The position numbers and the translations under genes are program-made. Positions 47,942 to 56,306 of a stretch of DNA of 64,000 nt are shown in pieces (within the stretch, counting starts at the first letter, position 1; each line of letters starts with the position of its first letter). The stretch comes from G963667425 sp963667425 [NCBI: bacterium] (GTDB lineage Bacteria; UBP6; UBA1177), in contig OY763407.1 of the NCBI GenBank assembly GCA_963667425.1, forward strand, positions 2,666,001-2,730,000, written 5' to 3'. Below the pieces are notes generated by a model. It saw only the letters and a list, made by a program, of their open reading frames with translations. It did not search any database and was not told the origin of the DNA.

Positions 47942-48447
47942 AAAAATACAAAAAGAACCATTTTGACTACACAGTTCATTGGAAACCGAAAAAAAATTAT
48001 ATTCGGAAAGCTTTTTAAGATAAATTCCGGTTTATGAATCAGTCAGACCATTTTTTTGAATAATCCGAACCCCTTTTTTTCATCTGTTCCGGAATTTTAA
48101 GAGAAAAAGAGGTCGGAAATTAATACCCGACTGCTGTTTTGCGGCATCGTGAGGCTGGAGTTTAAGATATTCCGTAAATTCAAAAGATATTCCACCAACA
48201 GTGCCGCATTCGAAGGGTAATTTTCATGCTGTTCCTGAAATTTGAAAGATATTCCGTAAATTCAAAAGATATTCCGCCAACAGTGCCGCATTCGAAGGGC
48301 AATTTTCATACTGCTCCTGAAATTTGAAAGATATTCCGTAAATTTAAAAGATATTCCGTCAACAGTGCCGCATTCGAAGAGCTGTTTTTCATATGTACCG
48401 TGATTTCATAAGATATTTTACTGAATCTATTTTTATGAGGTGAAAAG
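47942..48447 (+). other. 506-base noncoding stretch before the orphan helical gene
   Basis: No gene is supported. The first half has short inverted repeats such as CCGAA...TTCGG and AAACCG...CGGTTT near 47988-48033. The second half is the 82-bp tandem repeat. An AGGTGA site immediately precedes the gene at 48448. Confidence 0.6.
48166..48411 (+). repeat. three-copy 82-bp tandem repeat, noncoding
   Basis: Copies start at 48166, 48248 and 48330, exactly 82 bases apart; a trace of a fourth begins at 48412. Each contains GATATTCC twice, 20 bases apart (48166/48186, 48248/48268, 48330/48350), then CAACAGTGCCGCATTCGAAG. Copies one and two are nearly identical and copy three diverges towards its end. 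Each junction can form TTTGAA...TTCAAA pairing. 82 is not a multiple of three and no frame stays open. Confidence 0.9.
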
Positions 48448-49125
48448 ATGACAGAAGAAAAAACAAATGAGACAAAAACCAGATCTGTTACAAAAAACAC
48501 ACGTCAAAAAATGCTGATCGAATCCAAAGTCATGATAAAAAGTCTTACAGAAGACGAATCCGCGCTTAAAAGGATCAGTGTCTTTAACTTTACGCTGGAA
48601 GATATGGAAAATCATCTTGGGGTTATCGATGATATTTTAGAACTTCAGAACAGACAGCAGAAAGAGCAGGGTGAATCTCTTGCCGCAACAAAGCATTTTG
48701 AAGAGCTTAAGGAAAAAGCTGATTATCTGTACAGTGATTATGTTATGATAGCAAGGCTGCTTCTTGAGGATAATGACGGTGCTAAAAAAATGCTCGGACT
48801 TGACGGAAGAAGAGAGAGCAGGTTTGCAGATTACACACTTCAGGCGCTTGGTTTTTATGACAATGCAATATCAAATGAAGACCTGCTTCTTATATTTGCC
48901 AGACGAGGTATTACAAAGATGATGCTTGAAGAGGGACGTAATGCCATGCAGGCGGTTGTTGACTACAAGGCTGCCGTTGATAAAGAGCGTTCTGATGTTC
49001 TTAACATCACTGATGAAAAAGATAAAAAGATAGCTGAACTTGAAGCTTTTATAAAGGAGCTTAAGGTTTTTGCCAAAATTGCCTTTAGAGATGACAGCTC
49101 GCTTCTTAAGAAAATGGGGCTGTGA
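48448..49125 (+). CDS. orphan helical protein, unknown function
   Basis: A 225-residue, highly charged, mostly alpha-helical soluble protein with no signal peptide or membrane segment. The N-terminus is rich in Lys, Thr and Glu; coiled-coil-like helices cover about residues 50-95 and 165-215 (for example EKDKKIAELEAFIKELKVFA). I do not recognise a family. AGGTGA lies about 5 bases before the ATG. It stands alone behind the 82-bp repeat array and a distant promoter, and converges with the membrane protein gene at 49161. Confidence 0.75.
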   Translation: MTEEKTNETKTRSVTKNTRQKMLIESKVMIKSLTEDESALKRISVFNFTLEDMENHLGVIDDILELQNRQQKEQGESLAATKHFEELKEKADYLYSDYVMIARLLLEDNDGAKKMLGLDGRRESRFADYTLQALGFYDNAISNEDLLLIFARRGITKMMLEEGRNAMQAVVDYKAAVDKERSDVLNITDEKDKKIAELEAFIKELKVFAKIAFRDDSSLLKKMGL

Positions 49126-49160
49126 TTGATTTTACTTTCATGAATCTTACTTATGTTGTC

Positions 49161-50009
49161 TTATGAATTTCTTTTAACTTTTCTTTTGACATATATATTT
49201 TTAATAAATGGTACTGAAAGCATGAGATATAGGAAGAATGTGTCTATTATGCTTATACTCCCACTACTGCTCAAAAATAATTCTTTAGAAGGGTTGGTTT
49301 TATCAATTATTAATGCAGTAAGACCGTACATTAGAAACATTTGTATTAATGTGAGTAGAATATAGGTTTTTATTATGTTTTTTACACTGTTTTCACCTGA
49401 TTTTAAAGTTATGTATATTGCGGTAGCTAAATAAGGTAAAAATAAAAGTATTATAAATAATATATTATTAGATATTTTCATCTTATACATTGCTATAAAA
49501 GAAATAAAAATAATTGAAACAGAGAAGAGAAACAGAAAAGTGCTTTTAAATATAACTTTTGTGTTTTCAAAGTTTTTGTTGTGAAAAAATTTCATCTTAA
49601 TAAGGAGTTTTTTTACAACAAACCAGCCGGCAAATACAAAGATAAAGGATATTATCGTCAATATAATATGCTGCTTGTCAATATCAACAGACATATCATG
49701 CCCTTTAAATAAAAATATTGTAACAAAAAAGTACCAGCCTATCTGCCATAAGGCTAAAAGTGTTGCAGTTACAACAACAGACAGCTTTTTCTTTAAAAAA
49801 ACAGCTGCCAGAGTGCCTCCTATAAAAGATGTTATGGCTGCAAATATTATTGTTGCTGTATAATGAGGGTGAGTATTTATATTTATTCTTAACCCATCTA
49901 TTACTAGGAATTTGCCTACAAAGAAGAAAAATGCTGTGTATATGAATGTTCCTAGGATAAAGAATGTTTCTTTTAAATTTTTCATAAAGGCTATTATTTT
50001 TCTATTCAT
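49161..50009 (-). CDS. polytopic membrane protein, unknown function
   Basis: A 282-residue protein with about eight hydrophobic segments and very few charged residues in them. I do not recognise a family. AGGAAAG precedes the ATG by 4 bases. It follows the WG-repeat gene by 14 bases and is probably the last gene of a three-gene transcript (51977 to 49161) devoted to envelope proteins. Confidence 0.7.
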   Translation of the reverse strand: MNRKIIAFMKNLKETFFILGTFIYTAFFFFVGKFLVIDGLRININTHPHYTATIIFAAITSFIGGTLAAVFLKKKLSVVVTATLLALWQIGWYFFVTIFLFKGHDMSVDIDKQHIILTIISFIFVFAGWFVVKKLLIKMKFFHNKNFENTKVIFKSTFLFLFSVSIIFISFIAMYKMKISNNILFIILLFLPYLATAIYITLKSGENSVKNIIKTYILLTLIQMFLMYGLTALIIDKTNPSKELFLSSSGSISIIDTFFLYLMLSVPFIKNIYVKRKVKRNS

Positions 50010-50023
50010 TTTTACTTTCCTGT

Positions 50024-51181
50024 CTATTCATCGGCTTCCCATTCAATATCAGAATGCTCATTTGCAGTGCGAAGAACTTCAATATCTTCTTTGGAAACAT
50101 CTGAAAAATCAGAGTGGACGGTATGGTTATCTATCGATATCTTTCTGTATCTTTTTATGGAATCTTTGTAAAAAATAGATTCAACGATTTCTTTGTTTTT
50201 TGAGTTAACTCTTTTAAAAAACTGCAAATGGTTGTTGTTTATAGAGTAAGTGTGTCCAGTCGCTTTAAAATAGACTTTTGCAATTCCTTCAGAGAATTTT
50301 TCGGCATCTGCAAACTGCGCTTCGATAACCATTTTGCCGTTTTTATCTGTATATCCCCATTTTTCTCCTGTGTTTTTAGGTATTAGCTCTCCGAAGTTAT
50401 AAGTTTCTTCTTTTTCATGATCTTTTTTATATTCTTTATCTATGCGGTTGCCGTCACTATTTATGTCGTAGCAGTTACGTTTACCATTTTCTTCTGTGCA
50501 GACACGGGCTATTCCTTCTTTGCTAAAGCTTTCTGCATAGACATATTGCGGTTTAATTACAAATTCACCTTGAGGATTAATGAAGCCATATTTGGCATCT
50601 TCAAGTTCTTCATTATGTCCTGCAACTTTGGTTGCACAGATACTGTCTTCTTCTGCTCTTGCAAGTCCATTTTTAAATGAGCCCCTAATATTTAAAGAGA
50701 GATCTGTTATAAGGTTAAGATCTTTGTCCACTATGCCTGCGCACATAGTTTTGAACTTTTGACTGTATGGAATTCTTTTTTCAACAACGTAAAAATCTCT
50801 TGGTTTTGTGTTGTTGTAATCTTCTTTAAGTTGCAGACCCTTTTCTGCAAGTTTTTCTCTTATCTCTTTGGTCAGCGCATATCTTTCTATGTTTTTATGT
50901 CTTTTGCCTTCTTTGTCTATATATACTTTTCCGCTTATGCTATAGAGTCTGCCGTCTTTAAAATAGTTCTTATAACCTAGCAATTCATGAGATGGTTCTA
51001 TAATGATTTTACCTGTTTCATCAATAAAACCTGCAACTCTTGAATTAAAACCTTTGGCTATGTTCATGTCTGATTTAAATTCTCCATATATCTCTAACAT
51101 TATAGAGCAGATCATGTTGAGCATAAATAAAAGTGTGAATACAAAGAAAGAAGAAAGGAATAGTTTAATTATCGTTTTCAT
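50024..51181 (-). CDS. WG-repeat protein with N-terminal membrane anchor
   Basis: A 385-residue protein. An N-terminal hydrophobic segment (residues about 4-28) is followed by WG-type beta repeats of the form GFID..G..II.P.......F..G, seen in AGFIDETGKIIIEPS, YGFINPQGEFVIKPQYVYAE and WGYTDKNGKMVIEAQFADAE. Such repeats occur in many bacterial surface proteins without an agreed function. The ATG at 51181 has AGGAG 7 bases upstream and lies inside the 3' end of the preceding gene (17-base overlap). Confidence 0.85.
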   Translation of the reverse strand: MKTIIKLFLSSFFVFTLLFMLNMICSIMLEIYGEFKSDMNIAKGFNSRVAGFIDETGKIIIEPSHELLGYKNYFKDGRLYSISGKVYIDKEGKRHKNIERYALTKEIREKLAEKGLQLKEDYNNTKPRDFYVVEKRIPYSQKFKTMCAGIVDKDLNLITDLSLNIRGSFKNGLARAEEDSICATKVAGHNEELEDAKYGFINPQGEFVIKPQYVYAESFSKEGIARVCTEENGKRNCYDINSDGNRIDKEYKKDHEKEETYNFGELIPKNTGEKWGYTDKNGKMVIEAQFADAEKFSEGIAKVYFKATGHTYSINNNHLQFFKRVNSKNKEIVESIFYKDSIKRYRKISIDNHTVHSDFSDVSKEDIEVLRTANEHSDIEWEADE

Positions 51182-51977
51182 ATCCCATCTCCTCTGCCTT
51201 ATCAAAATATTTCGCAGCTTTGTTATCCAATCCCTTCTTTTTTAAATATTCAGCCGCCATGTAACAAGCTTGTCCTTTATCTTTAGCACAGCATGATTTT
51301 TGTGTGTCTGCCAGTTTTTCCATTCCTTTTGCGCTACATACCCTTTCAGTGTTTTCACAGACAAATTTTCGCTTTTCAAAGGCTTTTTCAGGATCGAAAA
51401 AAGAACGTTTTTTAGAATTGTAAAATAAATCAGCAATATATCTACAGGATTGAAGTGCATAGTAGTTGTTTATAGCATTTTGAGTCTCATTTAAGTAGCT
51501 TAAAGGCTTATCAAAACTGTTACAGCTTTGTTTTGTATATTCAAAAGCTTTGTTGTCATTTTTTATTTCCCACAAATTATAGTAAATAAGAGATAGACAT
51601 GCCTGATTATATTTTTTTTGACAAGCAAGTTCTAAAAGTTCAATAACTTTAGTAGAACTTCTTTTATTTAGTCTAACAGCATAAGGATGTATTTCCCACA
51701 ATTCGGCACTGCACCATGCAGCTTCATAACAGCGGAAACCGTTACCTTTTTCTTTACACTCTTTTTCGTTATTTTTTATGTTTTCTTCTGAGCAAACTTT
51801 AGGATAATTTCTTTTAATATTAAATAATCCTTGTTTTGCCTGATCTTTTTGAATATCTATAAAATCGTAGTGGTTCTTTTTGTCATCCGAATCTTTTTTT
51901 ACAAGAATGTATGCTGTAAAACAGAAAATTACCCACATTAAAACTGCTGCAAGAAACATTAACCAGTATTTTTTCAT
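51165..51977 (-). CDS. membrane-anchored Sel1-like Cys-rich repeat protein
   Basis: A 270-residue protein with an N-terminal transmembrane helix (residues 4-25). The rest is helical with paired Cys residues in units such as ELACQKKYNQACLSLIYYNL and SCCAKDKGQACYMAAEYLKK. These resemble Sel1-like repeats with disulfide-linked helix pairs, as in Helicobacter Hcp proteins. It is probably periplasmic. On the minus strand TTGCAA (52030-52035) and TATTAT (52007-52012) with a 17-base spacer form a possible promoter, so this unit seems separate from the SPFH operon upstream. Confidence 0.75.
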   Translation of the reverse strand: MKKYWLMFLAAVLMWVIFCFTAYILVKKDSDDKKNHYDFIDIQKDQAKQGLFNIKRNYPKVCSEENIKNNEKECKEKGNGFRCYEAAWCSAELWEIHPYAVRLNKRSSTKVIELLELACQKKYNQACLSLIYYNLWEIKNDNKAFEYTKQSCNSFDKPLSYLNETQNAINNYYALQSCRYIADLFYNSKKRSFFDPEKAFEKRKFVCENTERVCSAKGMEKLADTQKSCCAKDKGQACYMAAEYLKKKGLDNKAAKYFDKAEEMGYENDN

Positions 51978-52049
51978 TTCAGTGCCTACTACTTTAGAAC
52001 TTATCTATAATAGTGTGATTTTGCGTGAATTGCAAATTTAGGAAAGGTT

Positions 52050-52970
52050 TTACATGTCAATTATCATCTTGTCCGACTTTTTGCCGTCAGGATAGATGGT
52101 TTTTATCTCTTTTGCGTTGCTGAATATTGATGCTGCAAGGTCAAAATAGAGCGACATTGCTGTTCCTTCTTTGTCTTTGTCGTATCTTTGAGAGAGGTAG
52201 CTAAATCTTTCTGTTTCTCCTTCTGCTATGAGTATTTCGTTTTTTGCATAGCTTTCTGATTCTTTTATTTTTGTGTCGGCTTTGGATCTTGCCTGCGGAA
52301 TTATTCTGTTTCTGTAGGCTTCTGCGTTGTAGATTTCTTTGTTTATTTCAACTTTTGCGTTTACTACGTCATCAAATGCAGGCTGGATTTCTTTTGGCGG
52401 TTGTATCGCTGTTATGTCTATGAATGAGAGTGATATTCCGCTTCCTATTTTTTCGAGTTCGCTGCCTATGTTGTTGAGTAATGCTGATGCCAGTTTTTGT
52501 TTGCCGTATGTGAGTATTTCATCTATTCCGTAGATTGCTGTGTTTTTTATTATTTCCTGTGATGTTATGTTGTGGATTATTTCTTCAACGTTGTCTGATA
52601 GTGTCAGATAGTTTACCGGATTCCATACGGTGTATTTTACGGTTACTTCTATTGTTACTATGTTGTTGTCGCCGGTTATGCAGTATGGTTTTAATCTTGT
52701 TTCCCGCTGATACTGCGCTCCTTTACCTTTTGTTATCTGACTTTCGCTGAAATCGTCTACTACAATGTTTGCCACCTGTTTTACCGGTACTTTTTCAACT
52801 GTTTCTATCGGGTAGGGGAGTATGTAGTGGATGCCGGGGCTTAATTGTGTGTCTGTTATTTTCCCGAATAGAAATACTACGCCGTTTTCGTTGTTGTTGA
52901 TGACTGTTATGCCAAAAAGAAGCCATATAATTATTATGGATGTGATTTTTATTATTAAGAATTTTTTCAT
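52050..52970 (-). CDS. SPFH-domain protein, HflK-like (third in operon)
   Basis: A 306-residue protein with an N-terminal membrane anchor (residues 5-25) and an SPFH/band 7 domain (ENGVVFLFGKITDTQLSPGIHY, then GDNNIVTIEVTVKYTVWNP). The C-terminal part is a helical stretch with AEAYRNRIIPQARSKADTKI, the pattern of HflK/HflC coiled coils that assemble into large membrane cages. In E. coli HflK and HflC bind the FtsH protease. It starts 5 bases after the HflC-like gene. It is HflK-like by the Q-P-P-K-E-I-Q-P-A-F-D-D-V segment. Confidence 0.9.
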   Translation of the reverse strand: MKKFLIIKITSIIIIWLLFGITVINNNENGVVFLFGKITDTQLSPGIHYILPYPIETVEKVPVKQVANIVVDDFSESQITKGKGAQYQRETRLKPYCITGDNNIVTIEVTVKYTVWNPVNYLTLSDNVEEIIHNITSQEIIKNTAIYGIDEILTYGKQKLASALLNNIGSELEKIGSGISLSFIDITAIQPPKEIQPAFDDVVNAKVEINKEIYNAEAYRNRIIPQARSKADTKIKESESYAKNEILIAEGETERFSYLSQRYDKDKEGTAMSLYFDLAASIFSNAKEIKTIYPDGKKSDKMIIDM

Positions 52971-52975
52971 TTATA

Positions 52976-53866
52976 TTACCTCCTGCTGTTTATTTTGCCT
53001 GTCTGGAGGTATTTAAATATTTCTGAGTCTGTGGAGAGTATCAGTGTTGTTTTGGAGTCTATTATTTTTTCATATGTTTCAAGCCATTTCATGAATTCAA
53101 AGAAATCTCTGTTTTTTCCGTATGCTTCGGAGTAGAGTTTCATTGACTCTATTTCAGCGTTTCCTGATATTATTATTGATTCTTTTTCTGCTTTTGAAAC
53201 TATTCCTGCCGCTTCTTTTTCAGCTTCGGCTTTGATGTTGGATGCTTTTTCATTTCCTTCGGCTCTTATTTTATCTGCTTCCTTTTTTCTTTCAGATTGC
53301 ATTCTCTGATATACGGCGGTTGCAACTACTGATGGGTACGCAACTCTGTTTATGCCTACTTTTACTATTTCAACGCCGTATTTTATGTGAGCATTTTCAT
53401 TGGATTCATTTTTTATTTTCTCTGCAATTTCCTGAAGCTTAACTTCCTGTGCTTCTATGTTTATGATGTTTTTTATTTTATAGTCTCCTATTGTTATTCC
53501 CAGTTTTGCATTTATCATGTCGGCAAGTTTTATTTTTCCATTTGTTTCGTCTCCGACTGCCTGAAGAAAGAGTAGCGGGTCTGTGATTTTCCATAGTGCA
53601 TATGCACTTATTATTAGAGGATTCTTATCTTCAAGAAGAAGTTGAGCGGGTTTTATTTCAAGCAGTTTTGTTCTTTTGTCAAAGCTGTTGACTGTTTGAA
53701 GGAATCCCGGCAGTTTCATGTGAAGTCCTGATTCTTTGACTACTCTTACCGGTTTTCCAAATTGTGTTATTACTACCATTTCTCTTTCATCAACGGTATA
53801 TAGAGAAAAATATGCCAGTGCGATGAGTGCAATAACTACGGATGCTGTAATTATCTTTTTTTTCAT
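52976..53866 (-). CDS. SPFH-domain protein, HflC-like
   Basis: A 296-residue protein with an N-terminal helix (residues 5-24) and an SPFH domain typical of HflC: VDEREMVVITQFGKPVRVV, then SGLHMKLPGFLQTVNSFDKR, and the C-terminal RMQSERKKEADKIRAEGNEK and AYGKNRDFFEFMKWLETYEK. In E. coli HflC forms a cage with HflK around FtsH. Its ATG overlaps the previous SPFH gene's stop by 4 bases (53863-53866), which supports a common complex. Confidence 0.95.
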   Translation of the reverse strand: MKKKIITASVVIALIALAYFSLYTVDEREMVVITQFGKPVRVVKESGLHMKLPGFLQTVNSFDKRTKLLEIKPAQLLLEDKNPLIISAYALWKITDPLLFLQAVGDETNGKIKLADMINAKLGITIGDYKIKNIINIEAQEVKLQEIAEKIKNESNENAHIKYGVEIVKVGINRVAYPSVVATAVYQRMQSERKKEADKIRAEGNEKASNIKAEAEKEAAGIVSKAEKESIIISGNAEIESMKLYSEAYGKNRDFFEFMKWLETYEKIIDSKTTLILSTDSEIFKYLQTGKINSRR

Positions 53867-55506
53867 TTCTTTACTTCCTCTTTTATGTTTTTATTTTCAA
53901 ATATATTTTCAATGTAGATTGTCTCTCCGTTCATTATTTTCGGATCGGCAATAAATTTTTCTTTTCCTGTAAGAACTCTGGATGCCATGTCTGTTTCTGA
54001 TTTTAATTTAAATAGGGGTTTTGAACTGTTCCACTGTTCTCTTTTTTCTTTGTATATGGCAAAGTCTCCTTCTGCAATCGATTTTTTGTCGAATGCATCA
54101 CTTTCAGCTTTCGAGAGTGTTGAAAAGGCTTCTGATCTGGCTTCAGGAAGGAGTTTGTTTTTTGTTCCGACTGCCTGATTTATGATTTTTTCTTTTTCCT
54201 GATATGATGCGACTACTGTTTCATAACTTGATGAGATCATGTTCGGCGGCTGCATGGTTTTAAGGTCAAAGTCGGTTATTTCCACACCGGAGTTTAGTTT
54301 TGCGAGTTTTGACTGGAGGGTTTTAATGAATTCTTCCTGCCATTCTTTTCTTTTGTCCAGCACGACATCGTAAAAATTATTTTTCAGAAATATTTCAGAA
54401 ATAGTTTCTGTTGCTTCAAGTTTAAGATGTGTTGTCCCTTTTCCGTTTAAAAGGAGATACTTGGCTGCATCTGCGATTTTGTATTGAAGTACTCCGTAAA
54501 ATGAGATAAAGTTGTTGTCGCCTGAAATGTATTCTTCGTATCCTGTGTTTCCTGCCGACCATATTAATGTGAGGTCTTTTTCGCTGCGGTGTCCAAGTAC
54601 CATTCTTCTGATTTTTTTTGTATCAACTGCTTCAATGCTGTCTATCGGCCATGGAAATTTAAGGTGAAGTCCCGGCTTTACTGTTTCTGTTTTATCTGTC
54701 ACTTTTCCGAATCTGAAAACAAATCCTTCCTGTCCCGGTGTTAAGTAGTATAAGGATGTTATAAGCCATCCTGTTACTGCAAGAGATAGTGTCGTGATGA
54801 TAATTCTTCTTATATTTTTCGGTGAAAAGAATGATTTGTTAAAAAAGCTTTTGTTTTTTGAAAAAAAGAGTGCCGTTTTCTGAAATATTGCGGGTGAGAG
54901 TATATGCAGCAGCGCTTTTTCTGTGAAGTTTCGTCTTTCAAATTTTGATTTTTTAAATATCAGAACTTCTATTGTTGAAAAGAAAAGCTCACATCCTGAA
55001 AGGATTATGTATATTAATATTGCTGTGTTGACGTATATATCTGCTTCAATTTCAAGCCACATTTCAAGCAGAATTGTTATAAATATGATTGTCTGGAAAA
55101 ATATGTTTATTTTTTGTATGTTGTTTTTTTCAGCTTTAAACAGAAGTATTGAAAAAAGTGTTGTGTTTCCAAATATAAGTATGGTGTAAATGTCATGCGG
55201 AAGTTCCATTTCTCCACTGTTCATTATTGGAGAGATCATGAATCCTGCAACGGTTATTACAGCTATTGCCATTATTATGGAGAAGATAAATTCAAGTTCG
55301 TATTCTGATAGTTTTTTCATAAAGCTGTTTTGCTGATTGCTGTTTTTACATGAAATTATTTCAATGAAAGAGATAACTGAAAACTGAAAAGAAAGCAATC
55401 CTGTTGTAAAGTACAGGGATGTTTCAAGAAAGTAATATAGTGTAAAAAGTGTTGCTGAAACTGCAAAATAAAATGTTGCAGGGAGGTAGTGTCTGAAATT
55501 TTTCAT
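53863..55506 (-). CDS. large SPFH-domain protein (HflK-like) with extra N-terminal membrane domain
   Basis: A 547-residue protein. Residues 1-180 carry about six hydrophobic segments not found in classical HflK. A further helix near residues 232-252 leads into an SPFH domain: PGQEGFVFRFGKVTDKTETV, then PGLHLKFPWPIDSIEAVDTK and SGDNNFISFYGVLQYKI. The coiled-coil part has KNKLLPEARSEAFSTLSKAE. It overlaps fetB by 4 bases and the HflC-like gene by 4 bases. It could form the membrane platform of an SPFH cage tied to the FetAB transporter. The polytopic N-terminus has no family I can name. Confidence 0.88.
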   Translation of the reverse strand: MKNFRHYLPATFYFAVSATLFTLYYFLETSLYFTTGLLSFQFSVISFIEIISCKNSNQQNSFMKKLSEYELEFIFSIIMAIAVITVAGFMISPIMNSGEMELPHDIYTILIFGNTTLFSILLFKAEKNNIQKINIFFQTIIFITILLEMWLEIEADIYVNTAILIYIILSGCELFFSTIEVLIFKKSKFERRNFTEKALLHILSPAIFQKTALFFSKNKSFFNKSFFSPKNIRRIIITTLSLAVTGWLITSLYYLTPGQEGFVFRFGKVTDKTETVKPGLHLKFPWPIDSIEAVDTKKIRRMVLGHRSEKDLTLIWSAGNTGYEEYISGDNNFISFYGVLQYKIADAAKYLLLNGKGTTHLKLEATETISEIFLKNNFYDVVLDKRKEWQEEFIKTLQSKLAKLNSGVEITDFDLKTMQPPNMISSSYETVVASYQEKEKIINQAVGTKNKLLPEARSEAFSTLSKAESDAFDKKSIAEGDFAIYKEKREQWNSSKPLFKLKSETDMASRVLTGKEKFIADPKIMNGETIYIENIFENKNIKEEVKK

Positions 55507-56306
55507 TTTGAACTTCCTTTTTTGGGTTTAAATATGGCTTCGTTGAGAAATCCCATGGCATTAAATCCTTTTCTTAGTGAAAATATTATTGTAAGTATTG
55601 TTGATAGTTCAGTTGCTGCAAGTATCGCAAGCAATATTGCTATCTGATATTTTACAGCAATTGACGGAACGGTTCCGCCAAGCATCTGTCCTGTCATCAT
55701 TCCGGGAAGTGCTACTATTCCGGTTGTTGCTACTCCTGCAAGATATGGAAGTATGCCGGCTTTGTATGCTGTTCTTAAATATGGTCTGGATGCTTCGGTT
55801 ATGCTTCCTCCCATTATTACACTGGCTGTAAAACCGTCATTATCCGACTTTATGGAGCTGTAAAATCTTTCAAGTGTAACAATGGTTCTGCTCATGCTGT
55901 TTCCAAGAAGCATTCCTGCAACTGGAACAAAGTATGGAGCATCATAAAAGGGGTCATTTTCAAAAACTGCAAAAGAATAAAATAGAAGGACTGTTGTTAT
56001 CGCTATTAAAAGTGCCGGGAACACGTGAGAGAACATTGTCATTTTAAGTCCTGAATTCCTGATGAGCGAGTAGCTTGCGGCACACAGCATGAGCAGTATG
56101 TATCCGCAGTTTATGAATGGTGAATTGTAGTCAAATATAACTGTCAGATAAAATCCTACAAGAAAGAGCTGAACACTCATTCTTATTACACTTATCAGAG
56201 TTTCTTTGTAGAGATCTATTCCAAGTATCATGAATATTGCAAAAGGAATAATAAGAGCGCTGAATGCCAGTATCATTCCTCCGTTTGATATGTCGGCTGC
56301 ACCCAT
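55503..56306 (-). CDS. fetB: ABC exporter permease FetB-like (UPF0014)
   Basis: A 267-residue membrane protein with about seven hydrophobic segments. The diagnostic loop reads TTGIVALPGMMTGQMLGGTV, and VPVAGMLLGNSMSRTIVTLE precedes it, both typical for FetB/YbbM. In E. coli FetAB is an iron-stress-linked exporter that improves oxidative-stress tolerance. Its ATG overlaps the fetA stop by one base. In E. coli the fetAB genes also lie next to qmcA, an SPFH protein, so the pairing seen here has a parallel. Confidence 0.92.
   Translation of the reverse strand: MGAADISNGGMILAFSALIIPFAIFMILGIDLYKETLISVIRMSVQLFLVGFYLTVIFDYNSPFINCGYILLMLCAASYSLIRNSGLKMTMFSHVFPALLIAITTVLLFYSFAVFENDPFYDAPYFVPVAGMLLGNSMSRTIVTLERFYSSIKSDNDGFTASVIMGGSITEASRPYLRTAYKAGILPYLAGVATTGIVALPGMMTGQMLGGTVPSIAVKYQIAILLAILAATELSTILTIIFSLRKGFNAMGFLNEAIFKPKKGSSK

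Noticed and set aside
48166-48411. CRISPR array
   Set aside because: The whole 82-bp unit is repeated, including the parts that would be spacers, and there are only three copies and no cas genes.
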